NCBI GenBank assembly: GCA_963921425.1
Contig: OY992833.1
Location: 23,149,454 to 23,213,453 of the forward strand
DNA from: Dryas octopetala
Taxonomy: Eukaryota > Streptophyta > Magnoliopsida > Rosales > Rosaceae
DNA: 64,000 nt
Direction: 5' to 3'
Positions 43,946 to 56,144 of the stretch are shown in pieces. Positions within the stretch are counted from its first letter, which is position 1, and every line of letters starts with the position of its first letter. The notes below the pieces were generated by a model, which was given only the letters and a program-made list of their open reading frames with translations, ran no database searches and was not told the origin of the DNA. Made by a program: the position numbers and the translations under genes.

Positions 43946-45366
43946 TAATACAATATATTATAAATTAATGTAATATTATTTTTATTTTTTTATTGTAGTG
44001 ACATGTGATATAATATTTATAAATTCTAATACTTTTTACTTTATTATTTTGTTTGACTTTTCAACTAATACTTAATCTAAAATGCTATTTGATTTTAGTA
44101 CATAAACTAAAAAGTTATTAAAATTTAATAATTAAAATCAATAGACCTTTTTTTAATTTTTTTTGCTAAATTTTTTATATTTCGACCTAACCTAACCTGT
44201 ATTACTTATATATCGTTCTTGTGTTGGCCCAACCTGGCGCAATTGACTCACAACACAAACCGTCAGAGAGAAAAAGGTCAAAGGTCCAATTAAGTTATGA
44301 ATCAGCTGATCGTTTCATGGGTAAAATAGTTGGGTATGCCATGATAAACAAAGAATAACATATAGAAATTACATATGCTTAAAAAAATTACAAATTACAG
44401 AAGAAGTTGACCCACTCATCAACTAGATCCAGCATTAGGCACGGCTGTAATGGTTGGGAAGGGGTCTCCTCCTAAGAGGCCAATGGGGACCCTAGACTTG
44501 GACTCCAAGACATGCTACCCTGCAATTCTCGAGTAAATCAAACTTCCTGAGTAATTACCATACACTATGTTCCAGCACTATTGGTTCTCGAAACAAACTC
44601 ATGCCCATGGATTCACTAATGATTGAAGCTACAACTACTCCTGAAGTTGTAGTTGTCAATTTGAGTTCAGTTTCCTTGACATTCCGGTCAAAACTCTGCA
44701 CCTTCATCCATAAGTATATAGTCAATGCAAGTACCTGAGGAACTAGAGAAAAATGTGAAAAGGGCTACATGAGGAACCTGAGTAAAAATATGCAACATCA
44801 ACACAAAAATCATTGAAACTTGAATTGTCTGTCTTGAGAATTTACAATCATTGAAATTGAAAATCTGGCAGAAGAACATCAGCAGAAGAAAAAGAAAAGA
44901 AACCCCAACATCTGCCAGAAGAATTACTCATCATTCTCCCTGCCACCCCCCTTCTTCCCTTTACCTTTCTGAGAATTTCACGCCTTAAACATGTGCCAAA
45001 AGCCAATATTGAGCATTCATGCACTAATAACACTATACTATACACACTAGGATCCTATAATTTAAAAGTTACATCCCTGAAAACATTCAACTCATCAGAA
45101 CATTTTATTCAAATATCAAATCAGAGGAATAACATATTGGCATCCCCGCTAAAGTAAGTCATACTGCAGATACATGTATAGAATTCAAAAACTACATTCG
45201 TAATCAGAAAGGAATTACCTCTGCAGGGAGTGACTTCCATCATGTTAAGGATTTGATGGAATTACCCCAATATTTGCTCCATCAGCATGTATGCATGAGA
45301 AGACACCTTACATCATCACCACTTCTTGAGTGAGGCACCCCTTATGTCATCACCATATATGCAATT

Positions 45367-48223
45367 TTACCATGATCTTGAAGCATGTTGAGACTTTGCA
45401 GTTTCCCTAAGCACAGCGCCCACAATTGCTGCCTGCTCAAGGCATTCAGCCTTGTGCAAGGCATCCAGTAGAACAACACATGTCTTGGTATGAATATTAC
45501 AACCTTTCCGCCGAGTTTCCTCAAAAAGTGCATACGCTTCCATTGCCCTATTTGTACTGCTTAACCCTTCTATCATAGCATTATAACTAGCAGAATCAGG
45601 AATGCCACCACTAGCCTTAAACCTCTCAAAAAGCCCACTAGCATCCCTTATGTTCCCAGCCTTTGCAAGTCCAGAGATCATGGTGGTGTAGGTAATTGTA
45701 TTGGGTTGTAACCCTTGTTTCTTCATCTCTTGCCAGTACACAAAAGCCTTATTGAATTTTCTAACTCTACAAAGCCCATTTATGAGAATGCTATAAGTTA
45801 CATGGTTGGGTGTACATTTCAAATCTTTCATGGATTGAAAGCAGACAATGGCTTCATCAATTTCGCCAGCTTTCACAAGTGCATCAAGCAAGCAATTATA
45901 TGTGTAAACATTAGGTGCCAAACCTTTCTGCATTAATTCTTCCATGATTAGATATGCTTCATCAATTCTGCCCACCTTCCCAAACCCATCAACAAGACTA
46001 CTATAAATAACTACATTCAATTCTACTCCTTTTGACTTTGCTTCTTCAAAAAGCATATATGCTTCATCAAGCCTGTCAATCTTGGCAAGCCCATCAATGA
46101 CAGAACCATAAGTAACAACAGTGGGTTGGTGACCCTTAGTTTTCATTTCCTCCAGCAGCTGGTAAGCTTTATTCACCTTTCCACATTTGCAGAATCCATC
46201 AATGATGGCATTATAAGCACGGGTGTCCAAAACACAGCCTTGGTCCTTCATCGCATAGAATAATTCATAGGTTTCATGTGCAAAACCTGCTTTTACAAGG
46301 CCATGAATTAAGATTGAATAGCTCCGCACATCCGGAATGAATCCTTGAGCCTTAATCTCCCCAAACAAAGATCTACCTTTTTCAGTTTCACCAGCCTTGA
46401 AAACACAATCCATATAAGTATTAAGGAGCATGAGGTCAGGAGAACAGCCCCTACTCATCATTTCTTTGTATATTTTGTGACCATCCTCCTTCCTGCCACA
46501 CATGAAGAAGTTCCTGATGAGAGATGTATATACAATAGCATTTGGAATCTGGTCAGCATCCAACATCTTTTCATAAAGCTTGTAGGCATCATCCACTCTT
46601 CCTCTTTTTCCCAAGCCATCTATAAGAGAACAAAACGTAAATGCATTCGGTGTGCACACTTTATGATCCATTCCTTCAAATACAGAACAAGCTTCATCAA
46701 GTTTCTGAGCTTTACAGAGTCTGTCAATCATTATGTTTACAGTCATAACATTAGGATATAAGCCAGCTTCTTTCATGGCATCACGAACTTGCAGAGCAGC
46801 CTCGAGTTTACCTGCCTTGCAAAGCATGTCTATTAGAATGTTATATGTTGGAAGATTGGGTGCTGCATCTTTCTTCATCTCATCAAAAATCCTTGATGCT
46901 TCTTCTACTCTCCCCTTCTTCCCTAGGCAAGTGAGAATGCAATTATATGCAATCACATTTGGAATGCACCCCTTTCTTTTTTGCCTCTCAAATAAGCTGT
47001 ATGCTTCATCAAACTTTCCAGCAGAGCCATAACCCATGATCATGGTGTTATAAGCATACACACAAGGTACTTTCCTGTTGGCATCCAGCTCCTCAAATAG
47101 CTCTACAGCTTCATCTAGTCTCTCAGCTTTGCAGAGAACTCCTATCATGCTAGTATATGTCACATCATCAGGCATCAAGCCATGCATTCTCATTTCATGA
47201 AAGAATTTCCAGGCCATATCCACTTTACCAACCTTTCCAAAGCAGTCTATACAGACATTATAAAGAACAATGTCTGCATCGAACGAGTTACTCTTCATCT
47301 CATCCAACAAGGAGAGGGCAGCGTCAACTTGGCCTTCCTTGGCAAATACACGAATAAGAGTTGTAAATAAATGCACAGTAACTTCATAACCTAGCTCCTG
47401 CATTTGATGAAAGAGAGTCCGCATGAGATCAGATTCAGGAACTGTTGCCAGAGCTCCAATCAGAGTTGTATAGGCTGAAAATGCAGGGCGGAATTTGAAC
47501 TTCCTCATGGTTTGCAGTAGACTGAAAGCTTCTCTCAGCTTGTGTGACTTGACACAGCTCACAACTAACTCAATACATGTGTTATTAAATGGGCCAATTC
47601 CTGCGATACTCATTTCTTCCAGGACCTGTTCCAAGAAATTAAAATTTCTACTCCTGGCCATGACCACAAGAAGTGAATTGTATGCTTCCGGACAATGTGC
47701 TTGATCAGTTTGTCTTTCACACCACCGGAAATAATTAATTGCTACACTGACATCTTTCAGCCTCCTTAAGACTCCAATAACTGATTCTGATTGAGGTTTT
47801 TTGTCAATTGCTGATAGAGCATTCTCAAGGGCAGGTCCCCAAGGACCACCCTCCAAGACTCGGCACACATCATCAACTACATGTCTCACAGCCTCAACTT
47901 TTCTTGGAGTATCAAAAAAGGAGGAAACAACTTTCCTATCAAGTCCAGAAGAAGGCCCATTTGACAAGGATGAAAAACTTTTACAAAGAGTGTAAATGTT
48001 ACAGCACTTCAAATCAAAACGATGTCCTACATAAAAAAATAAAAAAATCAAGCTGATAGTAAGAAGCAATTGCTGTACATGCCACCACAAGTAGTAAATG
48101 ATGAAGATCATAAAAGACACAGAGAACTTTATATTTTTCGGATTTCAGTATACCAAAATACTTTACCATATAGAGAAGAAAGAATCACATGATGCCAAAA
48201 TTACCTTGTTTTCTTAGGAGCAT
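45367..48223 (-). CDS. P-type pentatricopeptide repeat protein (At3g06920-like)
   Basis: Two coding exons: 48223-48205 (MLLRKQ plus one base) and 48026-45367, giving 892 residues. The second exon's open frame extends further, but that part is intron: TTTATGTAG precedes codon GA.CAT at 48026. The body is a long series of about 20 canonical 35-residue PPR motifs (for example VVTYGSVIDGLAKIDRLDEA and TYNILIDMLCKAGKLEAA) from about residue 150 to the end, without E or DYW extensions. The tail AAIVGAVLRETAKSQHASRSW closely matches Arabidopsis At3g06920. Such proteins bind specific RNA, mostly in mitochondria or chloroplasts; the target is unknown. A three-codon upstream frame (ATG CAT TCG TGA) ends two bases before the chosen ATG. 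A 5' leader intron with donor near 48781 is likely. It is head to head with the BTB gene. Confidence 0.88.
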
Positions 48224-49184
48224 CTTCACGAATGCATGCCCAATCTAATAAGACTAATACTATGCCCTTTACCTTCCAAATCTATATTGAGAAGTTCAAA
48301 ACATACAAGTTAGAGACAAGCTGCTCAACCAACAAAGAGCAAGCCACTCCCTTTAAGTTATGCATACATTTAGACAGAAACAATAAACACCAATAACAAA
48401 GAAAAAGAAAGCAAATCATTAATCAAACATAAACAATACATCTCAAGATGAACATAGCACACATATAATGAGTACGAAAAGGAGTTCAAGGCATAAGGGA
48501 TTAAAGAAAATGAATTTTATAAAACAAAAAGCACTGCAATTGCAATGAAAAAAAAAAAAAGCAAACACAAAATTCATTGTAGTTTAATCTAATTCATACC
48601 CAATTGACATTCAGTCATTCCAATCATATTTGATGAGAAAGTGTGAGAAAATAACAAATAATTCATTGTTGGGAACTGAGCTTTGATTGTAAAAACACGA
48701 ATTTCAAGTATTTCGACTCCTAAATTGTATCCCAGCTACCAAAACGTTTTTCAGAAATTACGAACTGGTTAATTCACATACCGGGCAATCTTGAAGCGAA
48801 GGGCAACGGAGATTTAGGGTTTAAACCAGTCTCTGCCAGAGAGTGTAGAGCTTAGTTAAGACCAAGAAAGACGATGACATCAGAAAGTGGTAACCAAACT
48901 CACCGTTTTTGGAAAGGGCCTTATGCGGCGTCGTACAGTCTCGTTATTTTACCCATAAAAAATGGGGCGGGGCGAGCCAATTAAAGGCGGGAGGGTCCGA
49001 CCCAAGCCCATATTTCCAAAGCTTCCTCTTGTTCAGTGAGTCTCGAGTCTCGACTCCTGTTCAAGCACAACCAACGTTCAACCATGTCTCTGATCTGCAA
49101 CACTCTCATACACTCATAATCAAAACCACAAAAATAATTGAAAAAAACAAAGAAAGAAAATCAAAATCCAATTGGGGGTGGCAC
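48224..49184. promoter_or_regulatory. Divergent promoter region of PPR and BTB genes
   Basis: The two start codons are 961 bases apart on opposite strands. A probable 5' leader exon of the PPR gene begins near 48850 and ends at a GTATGTG donor (48781-48775), and contains a telo-box (TAGGGTTT at 48815-48822). The stretch 48870-49000, with GC-rich GGCGTCGTACAG, is the likely shared core promoter. No other gene seen. Confidence 0.45.
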
Positions 49185-52100
49185 ATGGAACCTCAATACT
49201 CTAACAATCCCACGCGGTCGTACGGACCCCAAATGAAAATGACGATTCAGCCCTCGCAGCAGCACTCCGACAACGACCGGAGCAGCGGCGAGCTGCGCGC
49301 TCTGGATTGCAACCTCACCTCGCTCTGCGACCACATCCAAATGGAAGGCTTCAACTCCGGCGCCTTCTCCGATATGGTGGTACACGCCATGGGCTCCACC
49401 TACCACCTCCACCGCCTCATTCTCTCTCGCAGCCCCTACTTCAGGTCCGATTACCCTCTTTTCTCAAATTTAACCAAATGCCCATGCAATTCATGCACTG
49501 ATTCAACGTTGTTTGATTATGTAGAACGAAAAAAATTGGGATTCGTTGATTAAGATAGTGAAATATGCTTGTATACACACACACACACACAATGCATGTT
49601 TATTTTCTGAGATTCCTACTAAAAGTTCATAGCTTTAGCCATATGGACGGTACCCAATTTAGCAATGGCACTGATTGGTTAAAAATTGCCTAGTGCGTGC
49701 TCATCTTAGTGTAATAACATGGGAGTGTTCATGACTTCATACTTTGGAATGGGTTGGCAATAGGGTATTAATAAAATGGTTTTTCTGGGCAAGTAATTTT
49801 GTCCTCAATAATAATACACACCTAATTTTGCATTGATTAGGTGCATTCACCTTGTGCATCTTCATCTGCTTCCATCTAATGTTGCCTGGCAGGAACATGC
49901 TTCACGGACCTTGGAAAGAAGCCAATGCCCCTGTTGTGACCTTACATGTAGATGATAAGAATGTTAATGGAGAGGCGATTGCAATGGCCTTGGCATATCT
50001 GTATGGGCACCACCCCAAGCTTAATGATAACAATGCATTTCGTGTTCTGGCTGCTGCTTCTTTTCTTGACCTTCAGGTATCGTATTCTCATTGGAGACAG
50101 AAGCTTCTGTTTTCCAGATGGGTCTTTGTACCTAACTTTATTTCAGATATAGTGTAATGGCTTCCCTTTGTGTGCGTTTGGATTACATTTGCTATTCTTT
50201 TAATGCAGGATTTATGTGCAATATGCACAGACTTCATTATATCTGAATTATGGACTTCAAACTTCTTAGCCTATCAGGTTCGAAATGCTTGTGCCGCCTC
50301 TTTGTATATGAACTACATGCTACTGATTTCCTTTTTACTGAGAGTATCTATCTACCTGTGCTTTCAGGTATTTGCAGAGGGCCAAGATTATGGCATACAT
50401 GGAGAACGAGTAAGAAATGCTTGCTGGGGCTACCTTTGTCAAAGTGGTGCCATGGAGTTGAAAGAGGTAAAAGATGGACAGCTTACTGCACAGTTTTATC
50501 ATTGCCCACAGCCTTAGAAACTTATTGTTTATGCTCTATTATTAAATTTAAATTCAAGTACATAGTTCATTTTTTTTTTCTTCACTCTTGGATCTATGTT
50601 GTCTATAACATTTGATTTTACAGGATTAAAAATATTTTAAGGTTTTGAGTTTTTTCATGTATACCTGCTGCTGTCTACATTTTTATTTCCTCTCATGGGC
50701 AGGTGCTTCCAAAACTTTCTTCTCAAACCTTGCTTGCATTACTGACCTCTGATGAGCTCTGGGTACCCAGTGAAGAGAAACGGTAAGGAGCATTGATGCC
50801 CTCTCACTGGGTTTTATTGTTCACTGCTTGAATTCCTATTAAAATTGTTTTTTTTTTTGTGCGAAAAGGTTTGAACTGGCATTGTACACATTCCTTGCAA
50901 AAGGTGCTCAATGCAAACAGGAAGATTATGATCATGGAAGTTCCAGTTCTGAGGCAGCCACAGATACTCATTCTGATTCCTCCAATGCAAAGGGAAAGAA
51001 TCTGATTGATAGCTTTACTAATAAAAAGTTGGAGTCTGAACTGGGGCGCTTAACCTTAAAAGATGATTTAGAGGGCCATAATACTGCTCGTGATCTTCTG
51101 ATAGAGCTTGCAGACTGTGTGGTTGACTACCAATCAGGAGTTTCAAATGCCAAACAGCAAGTGCAACAAGTTGCATACCCTCAGTCAAATTTGGCGCCAG
51201 GATACAATTGCAGCATGGGAGGTCCTTCATCATTGAGTAACTCGTTTTCAGGTATCGATGTAATTAGAACCTCATGTTATGCTGATATGCCAGTTGGTGT
51301 TGGAGCAAGTAGATTGGGGGCAAATGGAGTTGCTATGGAAGGCCCATCTGATGAAGGATCGTGCTACCATTTGTTAAATAACAATAGTTGGCTTGCCAGG
51401 GACCAGTCACGGCAATGCTCTCCAATGAACACTTCCAGTTGTGAGCTAATGCCAAATGATTGGGGAAGATGTGGCATGCCTCCCCTTTCATGGGGTGGCA
51501 GGGTTGTAGGCAGAAGACAGCTTAAAGGTTATGCTAAAGGGAACTTTGGGGTTGGTGGGGAGGAATATGATGCATTTGTTAATATATTTGAAGGGGGTTC
51601 TCTTTTATACTGCAATATGTCTTTTGAGGAACTTTTGAATGTAAGAAAGCAACTTGAGGAATTGGGGTTCCCTTGCAAAGCTGTAAATGATGGTCTTTGG
51701 CTGCAGGTCTCTTTCTGCGTACCGTTTTCTTTTTAGTTTTGAATTTTCATTGCTATACAAGGTGTCATCTAGTTTGTTATAGCAATTTTAGTAGTTATAT
51801 ATGCTCAATGTCTCACCTGTCATCCATATTAACAGTTCTAGTGAACCATTTGGAAAAATCTCTTATAAACCATAGTATTCAGTCTGAGGGACTAGGTCTA
51901 TGGGACCTGACAGGGTGCTACAAGAGCTCTCTGCCCATCTCCCACCATAAGAAATTTGGTCATCTCTTTCTACCACATTCATACACAAATTGTTGCCTGT
52001 GATTATGCTTTTGAAGAGATTGTTTTATTTATTTATCTCTCTGTTACTTATCATATCTATCTATTTGTTTACTTGTTTATTTGGATTCTATCATATAGAT

Positions 52101-52873
52101 GCTTTTAAGCCAGAGAGTCCAGGAAATTGGTGCTGATACGTGCAAAAGTTGTTGTCTTACAAGTATAGCATGCACTTGCAGACAGCAATTTGCATTCTCA
52201 CATGGAGTTACCACTGGATACTACATGCAAGAGCATAATCAGAATAATTCCCCTGGTGTATATGTTGCTGAGTCTGCTCCAGGTGAAGGAAATGGCCTCT
52301 TTAGGCCTGTACGTGTGCATGTTAGGGGTCCTATTGATGGGCTTGCCGGTATTGGACGTGGAACTACATTTGTCCCAGCAGGCGCTTGGCCTCCAACTCG
52401 GTTTGTCTTTTCTCGTGTGCCATTTGGCATGGGCAACAGAAATTGCCAGCAATCTCTTGCTAATGATGATTCAGAGGCTAGAGCTGACCATAATGGGGAC
52501 CTATCTGGAGATGGATTGACAGCTTTGGTTGGGCTAAGCCAAGGAGGGAACAATGTAGCTAATGCTCATGGGGAACAAACAGAAAGAGGCTATGAGATGG
52601 ATATGCAAAGCAGAATGCCTGCAACTTCCATGGCAGTGCCAAGTACTAGTGGTATACCTGTGCAGATGGTAGAGTCCTCAGAGCATGCGCTTGGGATTGA
52701 GTGGGATAATGCAAACAGTTCTTGCATATCTTTGGATATGAAAACACCTTTAAGTCACTTCCCTCCTTTCCGCTTTGGGTATGTGGTCATTTCTCTTTGC
52801 ATTACTGTTGACACAAATTTTGGTGCAGAACAGTTCATTTGTCCATCTTACTAATAGCAAATCAAAGTCCTTT

Positions 52874-52944
<71 letters not shown>

Positions 52945-53961
52945 TTTTAATCATTTCAATTAAATTCTTGATCCCTGATTCTACAGGGTGCAATTTGAGG
53001 ATGTGCACAGGCTCAGTGATGGCCAAGTCAAGCACTCTCCAGAAGTCTTTTATGCTGGTTCTTTATGGAAGGTGTTTGAATATAAACTTGTTATTCTTTC
53101 AGTACAAGATTTAAATTTATGATGTGGCTTAACAAATTCCATTTTCCATGCTCTAAGAAAAAATGAAATGAATTTTTCTGTTCAAATTTATAGGTTAGTG
53201 TTCAGGCTTTTAATGATGAAGACCCTCAAGGACGCCGCACACTTGGTACTTTCTAAGCTGTTAATTGATTTACCTTGGACACATCTTATTCTCTTTTCCT
53301 GTATTTTATATGAAATATGTTGCTTAAGCTCAATGCATTTCATATCATATTTTATTTCAGGATTATTTCTTCACCGACGCAAGGCAGAGATTACTGATTC
53401 AGTTAGGAAGGTTTGTCTACTCTTGATTGTTTAAGCATGAGATGGATTATTTTAGTTATAGAGAAGAATGCTTAACATCGTCACATTTCAATGATGATCA
53501 CCCCTTTCTCACTGTATTTCACTGGCAAAGTAGGACTACTGCCACATTGACTATTTACTTGTTAATTTGATATTTCTAACACATTATATGAGTTGTTAAT
53601 TGGTACGTTACAAATTATGGTGTGCCCAAAACAGGTGCAGATGTATGTTGATTCTCGTGAAAAGGTTACTGCCCGCTATCAGGTAATATTCCAAAGTGAA
53701 TAATATGTTGTCAATTTAATCGCTGTTCATGTTACGCCATAATGTAGTCTATTGATTCCATGCTCATATTCCATTATAATGTAGTTAATCTGTCCATCAA
53801 AGAGGGAAGTCATGGTGTTTGGAAGCTTCAAGCAAACAGGGACCCTTTTACCAAAAGCTCCCAAGGGCTGGGGTTGGCGAACAGCTCTGTTATTTGATGA
53901 GCTTGCCGATCTTCTCCAAAATGGGGCCTTAAGAGTGGCTGCTGTTGTGCAGCTTGTATAA
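49185..53961 (+). CDS. BTB/POZ-domain protein (plant-specific large form)
   Basis: Twelve exons (49185-49444, 49893-50076, 50209-50277, 50368-50466, 50703-50782, 50869-51706, 52099-52778, 52987-53071, 53194-53245, 53361-53410, 53635-53682, 53785-53961) join in phase to 873 residues. BTB domains mediate dimerisation and often recruit CUL3 ubiquitin ligases (family knowledge). The BTB fold spans about residues 55-165: FSDMVVHAMGSTYHLHRLIL, SRSPYFRNMLHG, VNGEAIAMALAYLYG, RVLAAASFLDLQDLC. A BACK-like helical region follows (ELWTSNFLAYQVFAEGQ, VRNACWGYLC, LPKLSSQTLLALLTSDELWVPSEEKRFE). The middle 250 residues are low in known motifs. A Cys-rich patch (CKSCCLTSIACTC) starts exon 7. The C-terminus (FGSFKQTGTLLPKAPKGWGWRTALLFDEL) is conserved but unnamed. 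The frame runs upstream to 48909 without an intron; the ATG at 49185 fits the conserved MEPQ start. A CT microsatellite sits before exon 8. I recall close plant homologues but no symbol; it resembles germ-cell-less-type BTB proteins only in architecture. Confidence 0.85.
49577..49592. repeat. Short (CA)n microsatellite in BTB intron 1
   Basis: About eight CA repeats within the first intron of the BTB gene. Confidence 0.85.
52878..52943 (+). repeat. (CT)n microsatellite near a splice acceptor
   Basis: About 33 CT repeats in the sense strand, preceded by a T run and ending roughly 43 bases before the acceptor AG at 52985-52986 of BTB exon 8, with one CTAT interruption shortly after. Confidence 0.95.
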
Positions 53962-54822
53962 AACTGAAAAAGGTATTTCAGTTGAAAACTTATCTCGAAT
54001 GCGATAATAACTATCCTCCATGCAAAGTCAATTTTCTGATAGAAATACTTTTCATGTTTCAGATAATAAACCAGAGCTGAATAATTTGGCCTAGCCAAAC
54101 AAGGATGATAACTGGACCTTATGGCCATAGTCTGTTATATATGCATGGTGAATAGCAATCATCAATTATAGTTTGCACTTTTGACAATTCTTTTTCTTCT
54201 TTTGTCTATTTATAGTTGTTTTTCAAAGTAACATCCTATCGAGGCAAAGATGTTTGTATTGTTGTTCAAGTCTGAGTAAACAAGGCATAATTTGGTCATG
54301 GATGTATTGGGTTTGGTTAAGCTCCTTCCCCAAATGATATGCTTACTTTGCTCAAGATTTGCTTGAATCATCATGTAAATTGTTATTTATAATTTTCTTG
54401 TTTAACATAATTATGAGCACAGTCATAGCCACGAAGGCAGCATCTCATAGTTGAACATTATCCATATCATAGGCAGCAAGCCAGCAACCCATCAGTAGCT
54501 GTTGCCTCTACCATGGGCAGGGCCTAAATGTGGACCCCACCCCTCACTGGGACCACACACACCTGTAATTATAGAAGATATCAAATTTTTAACTTATCTT
54601 AATATTAACTCATTTTTCCACATTCCCTCATACTAAGTTACTAACCACAAATACTGTGAATGAATGAACTTTTAGTTACAAGGAATTACTTCCTAATACA
54701 TCTCCCTTCTCTCCTTAAGGATCATCAGAGTAAGCCATGGTCAACTTCAACGTGATCATCCCATATCTTTTAATAATAAATTTCGTTTATTAGTGATTTG
54801 CTATAATATCTAGAGCGTCTTA

Positions 54823-55492
54823 GGCTTCGTTTGGGATTGCGGTGAAGGACCGAAAAGCTGCTGTGGATAATAATTCTCAATCATCTACATCAATTTTGGT
54901 GTTTGGTAAAAAATAAAAAACTGTTTTTCCCCACAATTCTCAATTCCCCACAACAAAAATATAAAACAGGTTTTTAGGTGCTTTTGAAAGCTGCAGTGAA
55001 TCACAGCAATAATGAATATTTTATTTTACCTATAATACCCTCATTGATTTCTATAATTTTTATTTGTTTATTTTAAATTAAAAAATATGTTCATTGTTAG
55101 TTATATTTTATATTGTGATAATTAATTATGATATTTTATTTGTACGATTAAAATTATAATAACCTAAAAAATAATAGGCATACTTATTTAATAATGTTGT
55201 TCTTAGAAAAATTAATGCTAATAAAAATTTGTAGCCAAAAATTTCAAAAACAAGTAAAAAAATATTCTATTTTTACCTAATAAATAAGTGAAAGACACTT
55301 TCAGCATCATGTCCATTTTAGTAATTATACACAGTCACAACACTTTTACATTAACATTTACCAAACACTTTAATACTATTTTTTGTACTCACAGCACTTT
55401 TGAAAACATAGTTTACCAAACATTTAACTACTTTACTTTACAGCTGTTTTACTTCACAGCTGTTTTTCCTTACAGCAATACCAAACTAGCCC
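54823..55492. mobile_element. PIF/Harbinger-like (Tourist-type) element
   Basis: Left end GGCTTCGTTTGGGATTGCGG and reverse-complemented right end GGGCTAGTTTGGTATTGCTG form an imperfect inverted repeat. The 3-bp sequence TTA lies on both sides (54820-54822 and 55493-55495), the preferred Harbinger target. Internally CAGCTGT repeats near the right end mirror AGCTGCTGT near the left. A 3-bp duplication is weak proof; the GG-C-GTTTGG terminus supports it. Confidence 0.55.
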
Positions 55493-55880
55493 TTAATTTC
55501 AAATTACTTATAAGTTAAAAAACCAAAAACAAAAAGTGGAAAACTTGTGTACTTAATTTCACACTAATTGCCTTTGGGAACTATCCTAGCCCATGTAATG
55601 TAAGTGCGCGAAACATATTAAAATTCGTTTTTTTTTTTTTTTTTTTTCACAGAACCGAAAGCCGAAACGCCTAACCCCCATCAGCGAAATCAGATCAAAA
55701 CCTCAAACGGCATCAAAATTGAAAACAGTCTCAAAACTAAAAACAAATATTAAAAAAAAAATTCCACCTCACCCCCTTTTTTGTAGCGGGAACACTCACT
55801 CTTTTCTATCGCTGCAATTTTATTTCTCTCAACAGATTTACTGGTTTGTATTTGAAATTCACCCCCTTCCTCTGCGTTTC

Positions 55881-56125
55881 TAGGGTTTTGTCCCCCCAAA
55901 TTGTCATTTTGGAAAAGCTCTATTCGCGAACTATTTCTGTTTGTTTTTTTTTTTTTCGGTGTTTGGAGATTGGAGTTTGGGCAAAACCCTAAGTTCTGGT
56001 TTAAGATTTAACCAGCTGATTTTAGTGTTCGATCTGCCCACGAAAATCCTAAGTTCTGGTTTAAAGTTGGTTGGTTTTTTTTTCCCGCACGGTTTTCTTG
56101 TATGAGATGTGAATTTCTAGGGTTT
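55881..56125 (+). promoter_or_regulatory. Three telo-boxes in the ULP1A promoter/leader
   Basis: TAGGGTTT at 55881-55888 and 56118-56125, and AAACCCTA at 55984-55991, all within 265 bases of the start codon. Telo-boxes are frequent in promoters of genes active in dividing cells and can recruit Polycomb-linked factors (established knowledge). Confidence 0.5.
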
Positions 56126-56144
56126 TTGAGCTCTGGGTCTGTCA

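Larger units (their letters stand above)
42753..45366. other. Spacer between ARM-repeat gene and PPR gene
   Basis: Includes the 40-bp tandem repeat at 43041-43116, a possible hAT terminus near 43227-43300 (CAGGGTTGGC, then GGGCCTGTGCGATCGCACAG), a cluster of TTGTGACTG repeats at 43688-43945, and the 3' flank of the PPR gene. No coding region supported. Confidence 0.5.
53962..56144. other. Spacer between BTB gene and SUMO-protease gene
   Basis: Contains a 670-bp PIF/Harbinger-like MITE (54823-55492) and the promoter of the SUMO-protease gene. No other gene seen. Confidence 0.5.

Noticed and set aside
48027..48120. N-terminal extension of the PPR frame
   Set aside because: It is intron read-through: a TTTATGTAG acceptor lies at 48027, the extension begins at a non-ATG codon, and a short upstream exon supplies a proper start.
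48909..49184. Upstream in-frame extension of the BTB protein
   Set aside because: The frame is open but it has low family resemblance, and the conserved MEPQ start with good context is at 49185.
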